Shown in pieces: positions 31,477-40,698 of a stretch of 60,574 bases of DNA (its first letter is position 1; every line of letters starts with the position of its first letter). This stretch comes from Planctomycetota bacterium (GTDB lineage: Bacteria > Planctomycetota > PUPC01 > DSUN01): NCBI GenBank assembly GCA_016872875.1, contig VGYW01000002.1:1-60574 (forward strand), read 5' to 3'. A program made the translations under genes and the position numbers. The notes under the pieces are model-generated. The model made no database searches and had not been told where the DNA came from. It saw only the letters and a list, made by a program, of their open reading frames with translations.

Positions 31477-32961
31477 GTGAGGAAGCCGGAACCGCTCAGG
31501 CTGGGCGTGGCGCCCACGCGGCGCGTGATCTTCAGCATCGAGGAGGCGGCGCGCCAGAAGCGCCTGATCGAGGCCAAGCTGAAGGAGTGGGGGGTGGACC
31601 TCGTGACGATTGACGAGGTGAACCCCGAAGGGCTGGTCTTCAGCCGTAACCACGTGGAGCCGGCTCTTGACGTGTTCCGCCGCGAGAAGGTGGACGCGCT
31701 CTTCATCCCCCACGTGAACTTCGGGACGGAGGACGCGATCGCCCGCCTTGCCCGCGACCTGGGCAAGCCCGTCCTCCTCTGGGGGCCGCGCGACGACGCG
31801 CCCGAGCCCGACGGCTCGCGCTCGCGCGACACCCAGTGCGGCCTCTTCGCCACCAGCAAAATCCTCCGCCGCATGGGCGTGCCATTCTCCTACATCATCA
31901 ACTCCACCCCCGACAGCCTGGTCTTCGAGCGCGGGATGAAGAACTTCCTCGCCGCCGCCGCCGCGGTGAAGGCGTTCCGAAACGCACGCATCGGCCAGGT
32001 GAGCACCCGGCCCAACGCCTTCTGGACCATGATGGTCAACGAGGGGGAGCTCCTCGAGCGCTGGGGCATCGAGGTCATCCCCGCCACACTGAGCGACGTC
32101 CTCCGCGTGGCCCAGAAGATGATTGACGACCATGATCCCGCCGTGGGCCAACAGGTGCAGTGGATCCGCGACAACTTCGAGGTGGGCAACATCGAGGATG
32201 CCGACATTGCCAAGCTGGCCGCCTTCAAGCTCACGCTCGCCAAGTGGGCGGAGGACGCGGACCTCGACGCGATCGCCCTCCAGTGCTGGTCGGCGCTCCA
32301 GAGCGACTTCGGCATCTTCCCCTGCTTCGTCCACGGCCTGGTGACCGACGACGCGGTGCCCGTGGCGTGCGAGACGGACATCCACGGCGCACTCGCCTCG
32401 TTCATGGTGCAGGAGGCTGTCGGGCGCAGCACCCCGCCCTTCTTCGCCGACCTGACCATTCGGCATCCCACGGACGAGAACGCCGAGCTTCTCTGGCACT
32501 GCGGCCCGTTCCCGCCGAGCCTCGCGGTCGAGCACAGGCCCAAGAAGCTCAGCGGCCACTACATGGCCGGCAAGCGCCCGCCCCTCGGCGTCGGCGAGTG
32601 GGAGCTGCGGGGCGGCCCTGTCACCATCGCCCGCTTCGACGGCGACCACGGACACTACCAGCTCTTCCTGGGCCACGCCGTCGGCACCACAGGCCCCTTC
32701 ACCCGCGGCACCTACCTCTGGGTCAAGGCCGGCAACTGGCCCCTCTGGGAAGAACGCCTCATCCAGGGGCCTTACGTCCACCACGTCATCTGCGTCCATG
32801 GCCACGTGGCCCCCGCGCTCTACGAGGCCTGCCGCTTCCTGGGCATCCAGCCCGACTGCGTGGAGCCGACCGAGGAGCAGATTCGCGCCTGGCTCCGCGG
32901 CGAGCCCTGGCCGGCCCCCGCCCCCGCGAAGCGGAAGCGGCAGGCGAAGGATGCCAAGTAG
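31477..32961 (+). CDS. L-fucose/L-arabinose isomerase-like protein
   Basis: 494 residues from a GTG preceded by AAGGAG. The layout matches the fucose-isomerase family: an N-terminal Rossmann-like domain (LRLGVAPTRRVIFS, VDALFIPHVNFGTED, KPVLLWGPRDD), a middle domain with ALQCWSALQSDFGIFPCF and CETDIHGALASF (Glu/Asp metal ligands), and a C-terminal barrel with HHVICVHGHVAPALYEACRF. It would interconvert an aldose and ketose in the cytoplasm. The exact sugar is not determinable. Lysine-rich tail. Monocistronic. Confidence 0.82.
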   Translation: MRKPEPLRLGVAPTRRVIFSIEEAARQKRLIEAKLKEWGVDLVTIDEVNPEGLVFSRNHVEPALDVFRREKVDALFIPHVNFGTEDAIARLARDLGKPVLLWGPRDDAPEPDGSRSRDTQCGLFATSKILRRMGVPFSYIINSTPDSLVFERGMKNFLAAAAAVKAFRNARIGQVSTRPNAFWTMMVNEGELLERWGIEVIPATLSDVLRVAQKMIDDHDPAVGQQVQWIRDNFEVGNIEDADIAKLAAFKLTLAKWAEDADLDAIALQCWSALQSDFGIFPCFVHGLVTDDAVPVACETDIHGALASFMVQEAVGRSTPPFFADLTIRHPTDENAELLWHCGPFPPSLAVEHRPKKLSGHYMAGKRPPLGVGEWELRGGPVTIARFDGDHGHYQLFLGHAVGTTGPFTRGTYLWVKAGNWPLWEERLIQGPYVHHVICVHGHVAPALYEACRFLGIQPDCVEPTEEQIRAWLRGEPWPAPAPAKRKRQAKDAK

Positions 32962-32979
32962 AGGAGGGACCGGGGCTCC

Positions 32980-33008
32980 TTGACTTCGCGTCCCCAAAAC
33001 AGTATCAT
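32980..33008 (+). promoter_or_regulatory. valS promoter
   Basis: TTGACT, 17 nt, TATCAT, leaving a leader of about 215 nt. The leader contains a strong GC hairpin (gccgcgacc pairing with ggtcgcggc near 33136-33172) and a heptamer run (33178-33206); no T-box signature was recognised. Confidence 0.6.
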
Positions 33009-33177
33009 CCCTTACTGTGATCCTCGAGGGACGCGATGGCTACGGCTGCTGCTAGAGATTACGGCTCAATTCCACTCTCGCGCGGCGTGGCTGCGGTGCA
33101 GTTCTCCTACGGTCACAGCGCCGTCGGCGTTAGCCGCCGCGACCCGGGCCGCTGAGCGCCCGGCGGTCGCGGCCCCC

Positions 33178-33206
33178 CGCAATCCGAAATCCCAAATCCG
33201 CAATCC
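33178..33206. repeat. Heptamer array (aatccga words) in the valS leader
   Basis: Words aatccga, aatccca, aatccgc, aatcccc in tandem, without a visible complementary arm. Confidence 0.7.
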
Positions 33207-33229
33207 CCCTCGATTCGTGGAGTGAACCG

Positions 33230-36043
33230 ATGGAGCTTAATCTGCCGCCCCGCTATGATCCCGCTTCGGTCGAGAAGCGCTGGTATCGCTTCTGGGAGGA
33301 GAGCGGCTACTTTAAGGCAGACCCCGACCCGAAGCGGAAGCCCTACACCATCGTCATCCCGCCGCCGAATGTCACAGGCGTGCTGACGCTCGGGCACGTG
33401 CTGAACAACACGCTTCAGGACATCCTGGTCCGCTGGCGGCGGATGCAGGGCTACAACGCCCTCTGGCAGCCAGGCACCGACCACGCGGGCATCGCCACCC
33501 AGAGCGTGGTGGAGCGCATGCTCGACGCCGAGGGCACGAGCCGCCACGCGCTCGGACGCGAGAAGTTCGTCGAGCGTGTCTGGCAGGTCAAGGAACAGCA
33601 CAACGCCGTCATCAACGAGCAGCTCCGCCGCTTGGGGGCGTCGCTCGACTGGCGCCGCGACCGCTTCACGATGGACGAGGGCCTCTCCCGCGCCGTCCTG
33701 GAGGTCTTCGTCCGCCTATACAACAAGGGCCTCGTCTACCGCGACAAGTTCATGATCAACTGGTGCCCCTACCACCGCACGGCCCTCTCGAACGACGAGG
33801 TGGACCACCGCACCGTCCAGGGCGGACTCTGGTGGATTCGCTACCCCTTCAAGGAAGGGCAGGGGGGTGTCACCGTGGCCACCACACGGCCAGAGACCAT
33901 GCTCGGCGACACCGCCGTGGCCGTGAACCCCGACGACCCCCGCTACAAGGACGCCGTGGGCAAGACCGTAACCCTGCCCCTGATGGACAGGGAGATTCCG
34001 GTCATAGCGGACCCCTACGTGGACAAGGAGTTCGGCACCGGGGCGCTCAAGATCACGCCTGCCCACGACCCGAACGACTTCACCATCGGGCGGCGCCACG
34101 GCCTGGCCGCGCCCTGCGTCATCGCACCCGACGGCACGATGAGCGAGGAGGCGGGACCCTATCGCGGCCTCGACCGCTTCGAGTGCCGCAAGCGGGTCGT
34201 CGCAGACCTCACGGCCCTCGGCCTCCTCGAAAAGTTCCAGCCCCACGAGCACGAGGTGGGCCATTGCTACCGCTGCGACACCCTGGTCGAGCCTTACATC
34301 TCGCTCCAGTGGTTCGTCCGCATGAAGCCCCTGGCCGAACGCGCCCGCAAGGTGGCCGAGGACAAGAGCGTCCGCTTCTGGCCCCCGCGCTGGGAGACGA
34401 TGTACTGCCACTGGATAGACACTGTGCCCGACTGGCCGATCAGCCGCCAGCTCTGGTGGGGCCACCGGATTCCCGCCTGGTACTGCCAGGACTGTCCCGA
34501 CCCGAAGCTCTCCCCCGCGGACCGCCCGGCCGAGCCGCCCTACGGCGTCGGCGGCCGCCCAGTCGTCTCTGCCGCAAGGCCGGCGAAGTGCCCCGACTGC
34601 GGCGGCGGCAACTTCATCCAGGACGCCGACGTGCTCGACACCTGGTTCAGCTCCTGGCTCTGGCCCTTCTCCACCCTCGGCTGGCCGGACGACACGGCGG
34701 ACCTACGCTACTTCTATCCGACCGACGCGCTGGTGACTGCTCCTGACATTCTCGGCTTCTGGGTGGCTCGGATGATAATGGCGGGCCTGGAGTTTCTCGA
34801 CGAGATTCCCTTCCGCGACGTCTACCTCCACGGCATCGTGCGCGACGAGGAGGGGCGCAAGATGTCCAAGAGCCTCGGCAACTCGCCCGACCCCATCGCC
34901 GTGATGGACGAGTTCGGCGCGGACGCCCTCCGCTTCAGCATCATCCTCATCACGGCCAGCGGGCAGGACGCCTTCTACTCGAACGAGAAGGTGGCGATCG
35001 GGCGGAACTTCGCCAACAAGCTCTGGAATGCCTCGCGCCTGGTGCTGACGAACCTGGCCGAGTCTGCCGTTCTTCCTGATCCGTCGAATCAATCGAATCA
35101 ATCGAATCAGTCGAGTGAATTCAATGAGTCCGATCAGCCATATTCTCCCAGTGATCTGGCCCTCGAAGATCGCTGGGTCCTCAGCCGCCTGAACCGCACC
35201 GTCGCGACGGCCACTGCCGCCCTGGAGCGCTTCAACTTCAACGAGGCGGCGATGGCCGTCTACGAGTTCATCTGGCACGAGTTCTGCGACTGGTATCTGG
35301 AGGCCATCAAGCCGCGCCTCCGCAGCGGCGACGCCTCGGCGCGTGCCTCGCGCTTCGCGGCCCAGGGCGTGGTCACGCACGTGCTCGACAGCGCGGTCCG
35401 CCTCCTCCACCCCTTCGCGCCCTTCATCACGGAGGAGGTCTGGGGGCACCTTGGGAAACTCATGCCCCGCCGCGGCGCTTTGCCCGGCGAGGGGCCGGAG
35501 GCGCCTGCCGCGAGCATCATGGTCGCCCCCTGGCCCCAGGCCGACGAGCGCTGGCTCGACCCCGCCTCCGAAACCGCCTTTGCCCAGGTCCAGGAAATCG
35601 TCCGCGCCATCCGCAACATCCGCAAGAAGATGGGCCTGGCCGACCGCACGCCGAGGCTCCGCGTGACCCTCTCCATCGCCGACCCCGCCGCCCAGGTCGG
35701 CCTCGAGGCCGCACGGGGCCTCATCTGCGACCAGGCGGCGCTCGACCACCTCGAGCTCGGCGTCAGCCTCCCAAAGCCCCCCGCCTCCGCCGCCGCCGTC
35801 CTGCCCGGCATGGAGGCCTACGTCGCCCTCGAAGGCGTGATTGACCTCGACGCGGAGCGCGAGCGCCTGACTGACCAGCTTGCGAAGGCCCGCAAGTTCC
35901 TCGAAGGCTCGGAGCGCAAGCTCGCCAACGCGGCCTTCCTCGAAAAGGCCCCCAAAGAGGTCGTCGAGAAGGAATACGCCAACAACGCGAAGCTCCGCGA
36001 AGACATCCAGCGCCTCGAGGCCAACCTGGCCGAGTTAGGATAG
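33230..36043 (+). CDS. valS: Valine-tRNA ligase
   Basis: 937 residues, normal length. Class I signatures: HIGH-type LTLGHVL within PPPNVTGVLTLGHV, and KMSKS in GRKMSKSLGNSPDP. Zinc-site cysteines (CQDCPDPK and CPDCGGG), the editing (CP1) domain with TRPETMLGDTAVAV, the anticodon-binding domain after about 600, and a C-terminal coiled-coil tRNA arm (LDAERERLTDQLAKARKFLE). Residues about 619-640 (NQSNQSNQSSEFNES) come from a nonamer array inserted between catalytic and anticodon domains. Charges tRNA-Val in the cytoplasm. Confidence 0.97.
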   Translation: MELNLPPRYDPASVEKRWYRFWEESGYFKADPDPKRKPYTIVIPPPNVTGVLTLGHVLNNTLQDILVRWRRMQGYNALWQPGTDHAGIATQSVVERMLDAEGTSRHALGREKFVERVWQVKEQHNAVINEQLRRLGASLDWRRDRFTMDEGLSRAVLEVFVRLYNKGLVYRDKFMINWCPYHRTALSNDEVDHRTVQGGLWWIRYPFKEGQGGVTVATTRPETMLGDTAVAVNPDDPRYKDAVGKTVTLPLMDREIPVIADPYVDKEFGTGALKITPAHDPNDFTIGRRHGLAAPCVIAPDGTMSEEAGPYRGLDRFECRKRVVADLTALGLLEKFQPHEHEVGHCYRCDTLVEPYISLQWFVRMKPLAERARKVAEDKSVRFWPPRWETMYCHWIDTVPDWPISRQLWWGHRIPAWYCQDCPDPKLSPADRPAEPPYGVGGRPVVSAARPAKCPDCGGGNFIQDADVLDTWFSSWLWPFSTLGWPDDTADLRYFYPTDALVTAPDILGFWVARMIMAGLEFLDEIPFRDVYLHGIVRDEEGRKMSKSLGNSPDPIAVMDEFGADALRFSIILITASGQDAFYSNEKVAIGRNFANKLWNASRLVLTNLAESAVLPDPSNQSNQSNQSSEFNESDQPYSPSDLALEDRWVLSRLNRTVATATAALERFNFNEAAMAVYEFIWHEFCDWYLEAIKPRLRSGDASARASRFAAQGVVTHVLDSAVRLLHPFAPFITEEVWGHLGKLMPRRGALPGEGPEAPAASIMVAPWPQADERWLDPASETAFAQVQEIVRAIRNIRKKMGLADRTPRLRVTLSIADPAAQVGLEAARGLICDQAALDHLELGVSLPKPPASAAAVLPGMEAYVALEGVIDLDAERERLTDQLAKARKFLEGSERKLANAAFLEKAPKEVVEKEYANNAKLREDIQRLEANLAELG
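35086..35140. repeat. Nonamer array inside valS (tcgaatcaa words)
   Basis: Words tcgaatcaa, tcgaatcaa, tcgaatcag, tcgagtgaa, ttcaatgag in tandem; period 9 keeps the frame. The same word family stands alone at 56143-56190. Confidence 0.9.
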
Positions 36044-36086
36044 AATCTCCCGTTGTCACTCGTGCGCGCTTTGCGCGCATGTGGCA

Positions 36087-36217
36087 GGCCGAATGTTGAA
36101 TGTCGAACGCTGAATATTGAATGTCGAATGACCAACCAAGCCAAGAGCCCCATTCGCTCTTCACAGTTCGACATTCAACATTCGGCGTTCATCATTCAGC
36201 ATTCCGCACCTGTGGTT
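36087..36217. repeat. Heptamer hairpin (atgtcga / tcgacat words)
   Basis: Left arm atgttga, atgtcga, acgctga, atattga, atgtcga; right arm of ttcgaca/ttcaaca/ttcggcg-type words. Fills the gap after valS; may act as a terminator for both convergent genes. Confidence 0.85.
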
Positions 36218-36278
36218 GCGGCCACAGGCCGCGTTAGGCCCATGAGGTGGGCGGGAAGGACAGGAGCCGGACTGGGTC

Positions 36279-36551
36279 CTATGGAACCGTAGCGGCAAGC
36301 ACTTCCCCGACTGGGACGCTCTCTTCGTACAGCACCTCAGGGCAAAGGTCGGCGCCGTTGGGCCATTCCACGGTGTCGAAGCTCACTCGGACCGTGTTGA
36401 AGCGGCCGGGCTCCCTTAGCTCGGCAAAGACCCCCTTGGTGAGGTAGGGTTCAACGTCGAAGACGCGTTGTTCGCCGTTGTCGAAGGTGAGCAGGAGCCG
36501 GTATTCAGCGAGGGGCTTGACGGCTTTCACTCCGGCGTACATGAGGCACAA
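36279..36551 (-). CDS. DUF2442 domain protein
   Basis: 90 residues with the DUF2442 pattern: VKAVKPLAEYRLLLTFDNGE, VFDVEPYLTKGVFAELREP, FNTVRVSFDTVEWPNGADLC. DUF2442 and DUF4160 genes are repeatedly paired and behave like a toxin-antitoxin-type module, but the biochemical roles are not established. It follows the DUF4160 gene by 15 nt. Confidence 0.88.
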   Translation of the reverse strand: MCLMYAGVKAVKPLAEYRLLLTFDNGEQRVFDVEPYLTKGVFAELREPGRFNTVRVSFDTVEWPNGADLCPEVLYEESVPVGEVLAATVP

Positions 36552-36566
36552 CCCTTTCCGAATGTA

Positions 36567-36833
36567 CTATCGCAGCGGCTGGATCCTGAACGGTAGCTCG
36601 CCTCGGGAAGCGAGTTCCCAGTCGGCGGCAAGCTCTTCGCGGTGGAGTTCGACCCAGGCGGCGACCAGCCGCGCCTGCCGCCGGGGGAGCTCGCCCTCGA
36701 TGATCTCGCCCGTTGCAAGGTCCACTGAAGCCTTGTAGTCCTGGTAGTACGCGTGGACGTGCGGCGGGCGGTGTTCGGCTGAGCCGCAATACATTCGGAT
36801 CACGATGCCATAGAACATGCTGATGGTGGGCAA
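36567..36833 (-). CDS. DUF4160 domain protein
   Basis: 88 residues from a TTG at 36833, chosen because family members begin PTISMFYGIVIRMY exactly there and GGAG lies eight bases before. Core motif HRPPHVHAYYQDYKASVDL, then GELPRRQARLVAAWVELHRE. A longer in-frame start at 36905 lacks family support. Partner of the DUF2442 gene. Strong promoter at 36894-36921. Confidence 0.88.
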   Translation of the reverse strand: MPTISMFYGIVIRMYCGSAEHRPPHVHAYYQDYKASVDLATGEIIEGELPRRQARLVAAWVELHREELAADWELASRGELPFRIQPLR

Positions 36834-36893
36834 GAGATGACTCCGAATGCCATCGCGGGACCCGACGGCGAGGCCCTTGGCCTGACGCTCTTG

Positions 36894-36921
36894 AGTATAG
36901 CACATCCGGGCACTGAGTCAA
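36894..36921 (-). promoter_or_regulatory. Promoter of the DUF4160/DUF2442 pair
   Basis: Minus-strand TTGACT, 16 nt, TATACT, about 60 nt before the TTG start. Confidence 0.65.
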
Positions 36922-37048
36922 ACAACAGCCAGAGCGGCATCGCCCATCAGGCTCAAAGAGGGGGGGACTCCCTCGCTCTGTTGCGGGCTGCTGCTTGCGC
37001 CGAGCGTCATGGCTTGCTACTATCCGTCAGACATGCACTTGGTTGTGA

Positions 37049-39595
37049 GTGGCTATGATGGCCGAGCCTGCTCTCGACGGCGAGCCCAAGTACCCTCCTT
37101 ATCGGCCGCTGGTGCCCGTGGTGGTGGCGTTCGCCGGCGGCATTCTCGCGCGAGAGTACCTGGCATTGCCCGAAGTGTTGGTGTGGGGCATCGTGCTCGT
37201 CGCCATCCTGGGTTTCCCGCTCCTCCGATGGCTTGGGGTGGAGCGAGGCGCGTGGCTGGCCCTGGGCCTTCTGGTGGCCGGCGCGGGCTGGGTGCGCCTG
37301 GACGTGGCGGTGGGCCGCCGGCCCGCCAACCACATTGCGCACTTCCTGAGCCGCGAGCCAACCCTTGTGAGGGTGCGGGGCACAGTCGCCAGCGAGCCCG
37401 AGCTTCGGGTGCTCCCGCCCATGCCGCTCTCGGGCGACAGCAAGTGGCTGGCCTCCGAGGAGCGGCAGCGGCGGTTCGACCTCGACTGCGACGCTGCCCA
37501 TGTGAATGGCGAGTGGCGCGTCGTCTGTGGGCGACTCCGCGTGGTCGAGCACGCTCCACGCGGCGAGGTCACTTATCGCTACGGCGACCGCGTGGCCGTC
37601 GTGGGGTCGGCTCGGCTGCCCAGCCCTCCGGGCAACCCGGGCCAGGTGGACGGCGCGACGCTCCTGCGGCGACGGGGCATTGACGCCACGATGTCGGTGA
37701 GCGCGGGCGGGCTCGCCGTGGAGCGCGCAGCGGGGAGCGGATTCCTCTCGACGCTCCACAGCGCGCGGGAGAGGCTGCGCGGGACGCTCCAGACGACCCT
37801 TTCGTCAGACAGGCGCGCGGCGGCACTCCAGTGCGCCCTGGTGCTCGGCGACCGGACCGACGTAGGCGACGACCTGGAGGAGGCGTTCGCCCGCACGGGC
37901 ACGATTCACCTCCTGGCCGTCAGCGGCTTCAACGTCGGGGTCGTCGCCTGGGTGATGTGGGTCATTGCGGCCGCGATAGGGCTGGGGCGGCAGGCCTCGG
38001 GCCTGTTGGTCCTGTGCGCCGTGGTAGCCTACGCGCTCGTCACGGGGGCGCCGCCGTCGGTCGTACGCGCCGCTGTGATGAGCGGCGCCTTCGTCCTCAG
38101 CATCCTCGGACGGCGCCAGATGGACCTCGTGCAGTCCGCGGCCCTGGCGGCCATCGTGCTCCTCGTCGCGCGCCCGTTCGACCTCTTCAATGTCGGCTTC
38201 CAGCTCTCCTTCGTCGCCGTCCTGGGCATCATCCTCCTCATCGAGGACGTCGGCGCGCCGCTTCGGCCCAGGAAGAGCCTGTTCGAGCTGGCCGCAGGGG
38301 AGGAGGGCGTGGGCCGCTGGCGCCGGCTTCTGCGGGCCGCCCACTGGACCGGCGCAAGGGCTGGCGGGGTGACCCTCGCTGCCTGGCTGGCGGTCTTCCC
38401 GCTCACTGCCTTCTACTTCAACACGTTCAGCCCCATCACTCTCGTCGCCAACCTCATCGCAGCTCCGTTGGCCGCGGCACTCACGGCGCTCGGGTTCATA
38501 CACATCGGGCTCGCCGCTGTTCATCCCGCCGCTTCACTGCTGACATCGTACCCTGCGCGCGGCGCAAGCGCCCTGCTGTCAGTTGTCGTCAGAGCTGCGG
38601 ACATGACGCCGTTTGCGTGGGAGCATTGTAGCGCGCCCCAGTTGGGGTGGCTCCTCGGCTACTACGCGCTCGCGCTGGTGTTCGTGGCCCGCAGGCGCCT
38701 GGGGCTGAGCGCCGCGCGAGCGGCGTCCCTGTGGCTCCTTGGCGGCATCGCCTACCTGGCCATCGGCCCATCCGCCACGCCGCCCAGGGGGCTGGAGATG
38801 ACGGCGCTCGACGTGCAGGATGGCAACGCGACAGTGCTGCGCTTCCCCGACGGCGCGACCGTGCTCTACGACTGCGGCTCCTACGGGCGGAACGACGTGG
38901 GGCGCTGGGTCGCTGCCCCCGCCCTCTGGCACTGGGGCGTGCGGACGATTGACCTCCTCGTCGTGACCCACGCCGACGCCGACCACGTGAATGGAATCCC
39001 CGCCCTGCTCGACCGCTTCAAGGTCGGCAAGGTCATCCACAGGCCGGTCCTCGAACGGAGCGAGGCCGGGCAGCAACTCCTCGCCATGCTCGACAGACGC
39101 CGCATCCCGCACCGGTCCGCCAAGGCCGGCGACCGCATCGAGGTGGGGCGGGGCAACGTCCTGGACGCCCTCTGGCCGATGGACTGGTCGCTCCGCCTCC
39201 GCCCCGACGACCAGAACGAGAACTCGCTCGTCCTGCGCGTCGAGCACGCCGGCCGCCGCATCCTCCTGGGCGCGGACATCCAGCAGCTCGGCGCAACCGT
39301 CCTCCTCCACAGCGGCCTCGACCTGAGGGCCGACGTCCTGCTGGTCCCCCATCACGGTCGCGCGATGGCCGCAACGCCCGAGTTCGCCCGGGCCGTGCGG
39401 CCGGCCTACGCCATCTGTAGCACCCGCTCAGGCCACCTCCCCCCCGCCACCGTCGCCGCCTACGAAGCCGCCGGCGCACGCGTCCTCACCACCTGCCGGG
39501 ATGGGGCGATCACCGCGAGAATCAGCAAGGGTGCACTTGAGGTCTCGGGGTTCAGGGCGAGAGGTGGTCCAAGACCCGTGACGCGTGACCCGTGA
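37049..39595 (+). CDS. comEC: ComEC/Rec2 DNA-uptake channel protein
   Basis: 848 residues. N-terminal helices and DUF4131 region (PLVPVVVAFAGGILAREY). The Competence membrane domain has HLLAVSGFNVGVVAWVM and the many helices between about 240 and 560. A C-terminal metallo-beta-lactamase domain carries VVTHADADHVNGI (metal-binding HxDxDH) and LLVPHHGRAM. It conducts single-stranded DNA across the inner membrane; the lactamase domain is probably the nuclease. The last residues (RGGPRPVTRDP) are encoded by a heptamer array. Start GTG 37049 or ATG 37055. Confidence 0.95.
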   Translation: MAMMAEPALDGEPKYPPYRPLVPVVVAFAGGILAREYLALPEVLVWGIVLVAILGFPLLRWLGVERGAWLALGLLVAGAGWVRLDVAVGRRPANHIAHFLSREPTLVRVRGTVASEPELRVLPPMPLSGDSKWLASEERQRRFDLDCDAAHVNGEWRVVCGRLRVVEHAPRGEVTYRYGDRVAVVGSARLPSPPGNPGQVDGATLLRRRGIDATMSVSAGGLAVERAAGSGFLSTLHSARERLRGTLQTTLSSDRRAAALQCALVLGDRTDVGDDLEEAFARTGTIHLLAVSGFNVGVVAWVMWVIAAAIGLGRQASGLLVLCAVVAYALVTGAPPSVVRAAVMSGAFVLSILGRRQMDLVQSAALAAIVLLVARPFDLFNVGFQLSFVAVLGIILLIEDVGAPLRPRKSLFELAAGEEGVGRWRRLLRAAHWTGARAGGVTLAAWLAVFPLTAFYFNTFSPITLVANLIAAPLAAALTALGFIHIGLAAVHPAASLLTSYPARGASALLSVVVRAADMTPFAWEHCSAPQLGWLLGYYALALVFVARRRLGLSAARAASLWLLGGIAYLAIGPSATPPRGLEMTALDVQDGNATVLRFPDGATVLYDCGSYGRNDVGRWVAAPALWHWGVRTIDLLVVTHADADHVNGIPALLDRFKVGKVIHRPVLERSEAGQQLLAMLDRRRIPHRSAKAGDRIEVGRGNVLDALWPMDWSLRLRPDDQNENSLVLRVEHAGRRILLGADIQQLGATVLLHSGLDLRADVLLVPHHGRAMAATPEFARAVRPAYAICSTRSGHLPPATVAAYEAAGARVLTTCRDGAITARISKGALEVSGFRARGGPRPVTRDP

Positions 39596-39648
39596 CTCGG
39601 ATCCCAGGAGCGTGCGTCTTCTCACGCGTCACGGGTCACGCGTCAGAA
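39578..39648. repeat. Heptamer hairpin (gacccgt / tcacgcg words) at the comEC end
   Basis: Left arm gacccgt, gacgcgt, gacccgt, gactcgg; right arm tcacgcg, tcacggg, tcacgcg. Lies between convergent genes and encodes the comEC C-terminus, so it may double as a terminator. Confidence 0.88.
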
Positions 39649-40428
39649 CCTCACGATGTCGAGCGGGGATTCGATGATCCGCTCATAGGTCGTGGCGTCA
39701 ACCCGCTTGGAGAGGCGGCAGCCGGCGGTGTCGGCTATCTCGGCGGTGAGGTAGCTGAGGCGGGCCTGGATGGGAAGGGTGAGCTTGTAGGGCTTGCACT
39801 GGGGGATGCGGGTGAGGGACTCGGCGGCGCCCTTGCGAATCAGCTCCCACGCGCGTTGCGGCGGCACCATCTCGCAGCAGGTGATGCTGATGCCCTTCTT
39901 GACGGACACGGTGACGATGGAGTCGCCGAGGAAGGCGCGGGCCTCGGCACAGGTGGCCTCGTCGCCAGTGACGAGGACGACCGGGACGCCGAAGTGGCCG
40001 AGTACGAGGGCGCTCTGGGCGATCTCGCCGCTCTCGCGGCCGTTGTACCAGTAGCGGCAACCGGCCTTGGACGACTGGGTGTGGGCGAGGACGGCCTGCG
40101 GCGTGCCAGCCATCGCGTGGTAGCCGAGGAGGATGGCCGCGTTGAACGAGGCATCGAGGCCGGGGAGCACAGCCGGGCGGTTGGGGCCTGTGACGTAGGT
40201 GGCGCCGGGATGCAACTCATCCGGCACGAAGTTGAACCCGCCGCCGTGGCCGTCCATCACGACAATCTGGCTCGCCCCGCCGTCGAGGCAGCCCTGGACG
40301 CAGGCGTTGACCTCGCGGGTGAGGAGGTGGCGGGCGTGCTGGTAGAGCGCCGTCGTCATCTCCCGCGTCTGGTCCCAGTGCGTCACGCCGCTGATGCCCT
40401 CAAGGTCGGTGGAGACGTACACCTTCAC
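39643..40428 (-). CDS. dppA: DppA-type D-aminopeptidase (peptidase M55)
   Basis: 261 residues from a GTG with GGAGG upstream. M55 signatures: KVYVSTDLEGISGVTHWDQ (metal-binding Asp/Glu), VVMDGHGGGFNFVPDEL, AILLGYHAMAG and VTGDEATCAEA. It releases N-terminal D-amino acids from short peptides and forms self-compartmentalised decamers in the cytoplasm. With a D-threonine-aldolase-like and a D-aminoacylase-like gene further right, it points to D-amino-acid recycling. Confidence 0.93.
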   Translation of the reverse strand: MKVYVSTDLEGISGVTHWDQTREMTTALYQHARHLLTREVNACVQGCLDGGASQIVVMDGHGGGFNFVPDELHPGATYVTGPNRPAVLPGLDASFNAAILLGYHAMAGTPQAVLAHTQSSKAGCRYWYNGRESGEIAQSALVLGHFGVPVVLVTGDEATCAEARAFLGDSIVTVSVKKGISITCCEMVPPQRAWELIRKGAAESLTRIPQCKPYKLTLPIQARLSYLTAEIADTAGCRLSKRVDATTYERIIESPLDIVRF

Positions 40429-40455
40429 TTGGCGACCTCCAAGATTGCCGCGGGG

Positions 40456-40698
40456 TCACACAACCTGGTACGAGTGGCCGATGGGTCGGAACTCTTCGAC
40501 TTCCTGGCGTTCCAGCTTCGCGCGAATCTGTTCGAAGCGCCGAACGGTCTCCACGGAGTAGAGCCGCTCGCCGCAGCGGAGACACACCTCGGCGTGGACT
40601 TTGACCACAGCGGTGTTGGTGCCGCCGCGGAGCACCTTCTCGACTTCCTTCTCCACCATTTCCCCTCCACAGAGGGGACACTCTGGGAATGGGATCAT
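40456..40698 (-). CDS. YgiT-type zinc-finger (MqsA-like) protein
   Basis: 80 residues with CPLCGGEM and CLRCGERLYS, the two CxxC pairs of YgiT/MqsA N-terminal zinc domains, followed by a charged helix. It lacks the helix-turn-helix half of MqsA. ATGA overlap with the DUF4258 gene makes a toxin-first pair of a kind common in bacteria. It probably binds the partner rather than DNA. Confidence 0.88.
   Translation of the reverse strand: MIPFPECPLCGGEMVEKEVEKVLRGGTNTAVVKVHAEVCLRCGERLYSVETVRRFEQIRAKLERQEVEEFRPIGHSYQVV

Noticed and set aside
33009..33229. T-box or other riboswitch in the valS leader
   Set aside because: A long leader with a strong hairpin exists, but I find no T-box consensus sequence or specifier loop; the hairpin looks like another palindromic repeat.
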